A DNA stretch of 64,000 nt. Origin: an uncultured Gemmatimonadales bacterium. Its GTDB lineage: Bacteria; Gemmatimonadota; Gemmatimonadetes; Gemmatimonadales; GWC2-71-9. A model generated the notes under the pieces. That model was not told the DNA's origin and did not search any database. It saw only the letters and a program-made list of their open reading frames with translations. The position numbers were made by a program, and so were the translations under genes. Positions 60,052 to 64,000 of this stretch are shown piece by piece (the first letter of the stretch is position 1; each line of letters starts with the position of its first letter). The DNA is taken from positions 62,001 to 126,000 of the forward strand of contig CAMYLY010000012.1 in assembly GCA_947259405.1 (NCBI GenBank), read 5' to 3'.

Positions 60052-60344
60052 CGACGCTTGCACGGGGCCGCGTATGGGTGGTGGCCTGGGCGGTTTTGGT
60101 GCTTGGCGTGCTCGGTTGGGTCATTGCGCGGCAGACGGCGTCGGTCGTGGCGGCTGGTGACCTCGCGGATCTGCGCGACGAGCGCACGGCCCTCGAGTCG
60201 GAGCGGGCCATCCTGACGCGCCGAGTCCGTCAGGCCGAAAGCCGGGAGGTGCTGCAACCCAAGGCCGAGGCGATGGGGCTCCGCGTGCCAGCCGACAGCG
60301 AGGCGACAAGACTTCCGTGGGTTCGTCCCGGGCGCAATCGATGA
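60048..60344 (+). CDS. FtsL-like division protein
   Basis: A 98-residue single-pass membrane protein with a short cytoplasmic start, a membrane helix (about 9-30, VWVVAWAVLVLGVLGWVIA) and a periplasmic coiled coil (DLRDERTALESERAILTRRVRQAESREVLQPKAEAMG), matching FtsL in size, topology and position between rsmH and ftsI. FtsL proteins diverge in sequence, so the call rests on these features. The ATGA overlaps at both ends imply coupled translation. Confidence 0.75.
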   Translation: MTTLARGRVWVVAWAVLVLGVLGWVIARQTASVVAAGDLADLRDERTALESERAILTRRVRQAESREVLQPKAEAMGLRVPADSEATRLPWVRPGRNR

Positions 60345-62269
60345 CCAAGTCCCGCATTCGGTTGGCGGCCGTGCAGCTGGCGTTCGCGGTTGGCGTGGCA
60401 CTCGTCGTCGCGCGGGCCGCGCAGGTCCAGCTCCTCGAAGGGGCGGGGCATGCAGAAACGGCACGCAACCGGCGCACGGTCGAGATCGAGCTTCCGGCAC
60501 CACGGGGACCAATTCTCGATCGCAACGGTACACCGCTTGCCATCACGCATGAGGTGTATCACCTCAACCTGACGCCCGCTGAAGTGCGCGATACGGCTGG
60601 AACGATCGATGTGCTGGCGAAACAGCTCGATCTGCCAGCCCGCGTGGTCCGTCGCGAGTTTCGCAAGCAGTACGGATACCTCCACGGCCCATACTCGGCC
60701 ACGGCCGTCCAACCGCTTCGGGGTCGACCCGGCATTCATCTCGACGCTGAACTCGAGCGGTTCCACCCCAGTGCTGATCTGGCCCGTACCGTCCTGGGGT
60801 ACCCCGAAGCGCCAGGACGGCCTGCCAGTGGGCTGGAGCGCGTGTTCGATTCGCTGCTGACGGGCGTCAACGGAAGTGCGGTTCAACTGCGAGACCGATC
60901 AGGGAACCTGTATGAATCGCCGTCACGTCTCGATGCGTTCCCAACACCAGGGCATCAGGTCTTTCTGACGATCGACGCTCAACTCCAGGAGATTGTCGAA
61001 GAAGCTTTGCTCACGGCCATTGAAACTCTCGACGCAAGTGGCGGTGACGTGGTCGCGCTGAATCCGGCCACCGGTGAGATCCTTGCGATGGCATCATTCG
61101 ATCATAGGGGGCAACCGACGGTTGGAGCGTTCGGTTCGGCGTTTGAACCAGGCTCCACCGCCAAGGTGTTTGTCCTCGCTGCACTCCTCGAGGAGGGACT
61201 GGCGAAGCCATCGGAGAGGATCAACACGGAAAATGGCCGATACGAAATGGAATATCGCGTGGTCCTCGACGATCACCCAAGCGACTGGCTGACTCTTAGT
61301 GAAGTGATCAAACACTCTTCGAACATCGGCATGGTGAAGTTCGCCTCCCGTCTGAGTCCCGGAACACAGTTCACGATGATGCGCGCGTTTGGACTTGGGA
61401 CGCGGAGTGGCCTGGAGTTGCCCGTCGAGTCCCAGGGTACGCTCAAGCCACCCCACCGCTGGAGCGGAACGACGGCGTCAAGCCTGGCGATGGGATATGA
61501 GGTGGCGGTCTCGCCGGTGCAGCTCGCTCAGGCGTACGCCACGATCGCGAACGACGGATTGCTGCTGCGACCCACCTTGGTACGCGAGATCCGCGACGCG
61601 CGCGGCACCACGACCTACCGCCATGAGCCGGAACCCATCCGCCGCGTGACGAGTGCTGCAGTGGCGCGGACCATTCGTGATATGTTGGAGGAAGTTGTCC
61701 TCACCGGTGGGACCGGGGAGACCGCTGCGCTTTCGACTTATGAAGTCGCGGGCAAGACGGGAACCGCGAAACGCGCCGAAGGCGGCGTGTACGTCGAAGG
61801 ATCGTACACCGCAAGTTTCGCATCGGTGTTCCCCGCCGCCGACCCGCAACTGGTCATGGTCGTGAAGTTCGACGATCCAGAGTCGGTGTACGCTCGATGG
61901 TCGGCCGCACCGGTCACGAAGGAAGTTCTCGAACGGCTGCTGGCGACGCGGAGCCCGGTGCTGAACCAGCAACGCCTGGCCTCGGTGCCTCCGGTGTCTC
62001 CTCGAGCGGTACCGGCCGCAGCGAACGCGTCTCGCGTCATAGTCCCCTGGCCGCGGCCCGACGCCCCCGATGTCGACAGCGTGCGCGCCGTGCCAGACGT
62101 CAGTGGACTTTCGCTCAGAGCGGCAGTTCGGACGCTTCATGCCGCCGGGTTCCGCGTGCATGTCCGTGGGTGGGGCACGGCGGAGCAGACCACCCCCGCG
62201 GCCGGAGACACCGCCACCTATGGCACGCCGGTTACAATCGTCGCAGCGCCCCGCACCGACGTTCCATGA
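60341..62269 (+). CDS. ftsI: Penicillin-binding protein with PASTA domain (FtsI-type)
   Basis: A 642-residue class B penicillin-binding protein for septal peptidoglycan transpeptidation. Seen: an N-terminal anchor (LAAVQLAFAVGVALVVARAA), a dimerisation domain with PRGPILDRNGTPLA, and a transpeptidase domain with SxxK (Ser272-TAK275), SSN (326-328) and KTG (472-474). A C-terminal PASTA domain covers about 580-642 (VPDVSGLSLRAAVRTLHAAGFRVHV and PAAGDTATYGTPVTI). The PASTA module is common in FtsI of some diderm and Gram-positive phyla. ATG 60341 is in the ATGA overlap with ftsL, and the stop is in an ATGA overlap with murE. Confidence 0.94.
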   Translation: MTKSRIRLAAVQLAFAVGVALVVARAAQVQLLEGAGHAETARNRRTVEIELPAPRGPILDRNGTPLAITHEVYHLNLTPAEVRDTAGTIDVLAKQLDLPARVVRREFRKQYGYLHGPYSATAVQPLRGRPGIHLDAELERFHPSADLARTVLGYPEAPGRPASGLERVFDSLLTGVNGSAVQLRDRSGNLYESPSRLDAFPTPGHQVFLTIDAQLQEIVEEALLTAIETLDASGGDVVALNPATGEILAMASFDHRGQPTVGAFGSAFEPGSTAKVFVLAALLEEGLAKPSERINTENGRYEMEYRVVLDDHPSDWLTLSEVIKHSSNIGMVKFASRLSPGTQFTMMRAFGLGTRSGLELPVESQGTLKPPHRWSGTTASSLAMGYEVAVSPVQLAQAYATIANDGLLLRPTLVREIRDARGTTTYRHEPEPIRRVTSAAVARTIRDMLEEVVLTGGTGETAALSTYEVAGKTGTAKRAEGGVYVEGSYTASFASVFPAADPQLVMVVKFDDPESVYARWSAAPVTKEVLERLLATRSPVLNQQRLASVPPVSPRAVPAAANASRVIVPWPRPDAPDVDSVRAVPDVSGLSLRAAVRTLHAAGFRVHVRGWGTAEQTTPAAGDTATYGTPVTIVAAPRTDVP

Positions 62270-63729
62270 CGGCGCTTCGCGGTCTGGTGAAGGCCTTGGA
62301 CGAGGCGGGAATCCTCGTCATGGCTCCAGCGTCGTACCCAGAGATCAGTGGCATTGCGGACGACTCGCGTCAGGTGGTACCCGGCACACTCTTCTGTGCG
62401 GTCGAGGGCACGCAGGGGGATGGGCACGCGTACCTCGCCGAAGCCGTGACGGCCGGGGCGACGGTGGCGCTGGTGACAAAGCGAGTCGACGTCGATATTC
62501 CGCAGGTCCTGTGTCGCGATTCGCGCCGAGCCGCGAGCATCGCGGCCGCTCACTGGTTTGGGTATCCAGCTCGAGATCTCACGATGCTGGCCGTGACCGG
62601 AACCAACGGTAAGACCACCACGGTATCCCTCATCCGTCATGTACTGAACGCCGCCGGGTGTACCGGAAGCCTCGGCACGTTGGGGGCGCTGGATGGTACG
62701 GGGGCGTCGCTCCACGGGCACGATGCCCTCACCACGCCGGGCACGGTCGAACTGCAGGCAGTGTTGGCCGCGTTCCGAGAACGCGGTGTCGATACGGTCG
62801 TGCTCGAGGCGTCGTCACATGCACTGGACCAGGGCCGGCTCGCCATGGTGGAGCTCGCCGTCGGCGTGTTCACTAACCTGACGCACGAGCACTTGGACTA
62901 TCACCAAGACTTTGATGGATACTTCGCCGCCAAGTCGCGACTGATCGACTACCTCGAAGACGGGGGTGCAGCAGTCGTCAATGCCGAGGATCCCGCGTGG
63001 GAACAACTCCCGCTTGGGACGCGCCACCGGCGCATCACCTTCGGTACGTCCGATGCGGACGTGTCCGTCACGGTGGTCCGGTACGAACGGACGCACTCCG
63101 ACGTGCGGATGCGCTTCGGCGACCGCGAGTACGCGGTGACAGTGCCGCTTCCCGGGCACTTCAACGTGAGTAACGCGGCGGCCGCGGCCGCGGCCGCCTT
63201 CGCGATCGGTGTAGACCCGTCCATGATCGTTGATCGCCTTAGAACTGCCACACCCGTCGCCGGTCGGATGGAACCGCTTGTCCGCAACGAATTCTCCGTG
63301 ATCCGTGATTACGCCCACACGCCCGACGCGCTCGAGCGGGCCATTACGGCGCTTCGACCTGTCACCTCCGGGCGCCTGGTTGTGCTCTTCGGTGCGGGAG
63401 GTGATCGCGATCGGGCCAAGCGACCGGCGATGGGGGCGATCGCCGCGTCGCTTGCCGATGTCGTCGTCATCACCTCCGACAATCCTCGCACGGAGGATCC
63501 AGACGCGATCCTCGACGAGATAGAGCGCGGCATCCCGACGACCGATCACGTCCGCATAACCGATCGCCGGGAGGCGGTCCACCATGCCGTGGCGCTGCTC
63601 GAACCCGGTGATTGTCTCTTGCTCGCAGGCAAGGGCCACGAGACCTATCAGGTCGTAGGCACCGCGTCACTGCCATTCGACGAGCAGCAGATTGTCGAAG
63701 AGGCGTTGCACGCCCGGGGAACAGCGTGA
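62266..63729 (+). CDS. murE: UDP-MurNAc-tripeptide ligase MurE (meso-DAP type)
   Basis: A 487-residue Mur ligase that adds the third residue to UDP-MurNAc-L-Ala-D-Glu. Seen: N-terminal SGIADDSRQVVPGTLFCAVEG, ATP-binding GTNGKTTT (Lys116), ALTTPGTVELQ, VLEASSHALDQGRL, FTNLTHEHLDYHQDF and the C-terminal specificity loop DNPR (405-408, in SDNPRTEDP). DNPR is the signature of meso-diaminopimelate ligases; lysine ligases differ. So the wall probably contains meso-DAP. The gene overlaps ftsI (ATGA) and murF (GTGA) at its two ends. Confidence 0.96.
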   Translation: MTALRGLVKALDEAGILVMAPASYPEISGIADDSRQVVPGTLFCAVEGTQGDGHAYLAEAVTAGATVALVTKRVDVDIPQVLCRDSRRAASIAAAHWFGYPARDLTMLAVTGTNGKTTTVSLIRHVLNAAGCTGSLGTLGALDGTGASLHGHDALTTPGTVELQAVLAAFRERGVDTVVLEASSHALDQGRLAMVELAVGVFTNLTHEHLDYHQDFDGYFAAKSRLIDYLEDGGAAVVNAEDPAWEQLPLGTRHRRITFGTSDADVSVTVVRYERTHSDVRMRFGDREYAVTVPLPGHFNVSNAAAAAAAAFAIGVDPSMIVDRLRTATPVAGRMEPLVRNEFSVIRDYAHTPDALERAITALRPVTSGRLVVLFGAGGDRDRAKRPAMGAIAASLADVVVITSDNPRTEDPDAILDEIERGIPTTDHVRITDRREAVHHAVALLEPGDCLLLAGKGHETYQVVGTASLPFDEQQIVEEALHARGTA

Positions 63730-64000
63730 CCTTCTGGACAGGTGAGCGCGTGGGGCGAGCGCTCGGGATCGGGGAGCACGCGGGCCGAGAATTCACGGTC
63801 GTGCAGACGGACACGCGCGCTCTCCAGCCTGGGGCACTCTTCGTGGCCCTGAGCGGGCCCAACTTCGACGGACATGACTTCCTGGAAACGGCGCGAGATG
63901 CAGGTGCAGCAGGTGTGGTGGTCCGAGCTGGCACGCCGGTGGCGGATGGCTTGGTCACGTTCTACGTCGACGACACGCTCGATGCGCTGGGCCTCCTCGC
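63726..64000 (+). CDS. murF: UDP-MurNAc-tripeptide-D-Ala-D-Ala ligase MurF, 3' truncated
   Basis: The first 91 residues of a Mur ligase that runs out of the window. GTG 63726 overlaps the murE stop (GTGA). The N-terminal domain reads VQTDTRALQPGALFVALSG and NFDGHDFLETARDAGAAGVVV, the usual MurF opening. Position directly after murE supports MurF over other Mur ligases. Confidence 0.9.
   Translation, partial: MTFWTGERVGRALGIGEHAGREFTVVQTDTRALQPGALFVALSGPNFDGHDFLETARDAGAAGVVVRAGTPVADGLVTFYVDDTLDALGLL

Overview
The window is a gene-dense stretch of a high-GC (roughly 60-65%, estimated by eye) bacterial chromosome. It has no insertion sequences, prophage, rRNA or CRISPR array, and no gene-free stretch longer than about 160 bases. 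Gene content suggests a diderm of the Gemmatimonadota or a close relative: long M14 and S9 exported peptidases, a DUF2723 membrane protein, a PATAN/MglA/roadblock cluster, folP next to a CdaA-type cyclase, and a meso-diaminopimelate-type MurE. The phylum is an inference from gene content and style, not from a marker-gene search.

Layout. 1-1340: end of an S9 peptidase. 1376-6859: trehalose block (TreT-like glycosyltransferase, GH15 hydrolase, OtsB, OtsA). 6856-12467: threonine synthase, ALDH7-type dehydrogenase, stand-alone 5' nuclease, class I fumarase. 12494-16839: HEAT-repeat protein, small membrane and zinc-binding proteins, universal stress protein, CPBP protease. 16923-22551: exported M14 peptidase and two beta-propeller-like exported proteins. 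22644-24173: membrane Ser/Thr kinase. 24180-28390 (minus): a YtrA-type GntR regulator, ABC ATPase, permease and two unrecognised membrane-anchored proteins, with a palindromic operator in the promoter region. 28495-44841: housekeeping run, TerB-like protein, tilS-hpt-ftsH-folP-cdaA-DUF2723, then YggS-DivIVA-PNP-ileS-dksA-lspA-rluD, mostly with overlapping stops and starts. 44944-55949: a dense cluster described below. 55970-58960: membrane metallopeptidase, tRNA-Val, exported TPR protein. 59009-64000: tRNA-Asp, terminator hairpin, then the division and cell wall cluster rsmH-ftsL-ftsI(PASTA)-murE-murF (cut by the window edge).

The most interesting region is 44944-55949. It encodes a receiver domain whose phosphoacceptor aspartate is glutamate, a large TPR protein, two PATAN(DUF4388)-TPR proteins, a TPR-roadblock fusion, two single roadblock proteins, an MglA-type GTPase, a protein with two DnaA-type AAA+ modules and no DNA-binding domain, and a TPR protein that appears frameshifted by a 16-base insertion. 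Most of these genes are translationally coupled. The parts resemble the MglA/MglB/RomR polarity switch of Myxococcus, but the tandem DnaA-like ATPase and the PATAN proteins are not part of that described system, so this looks like a distinct GTPase-ATPase module.
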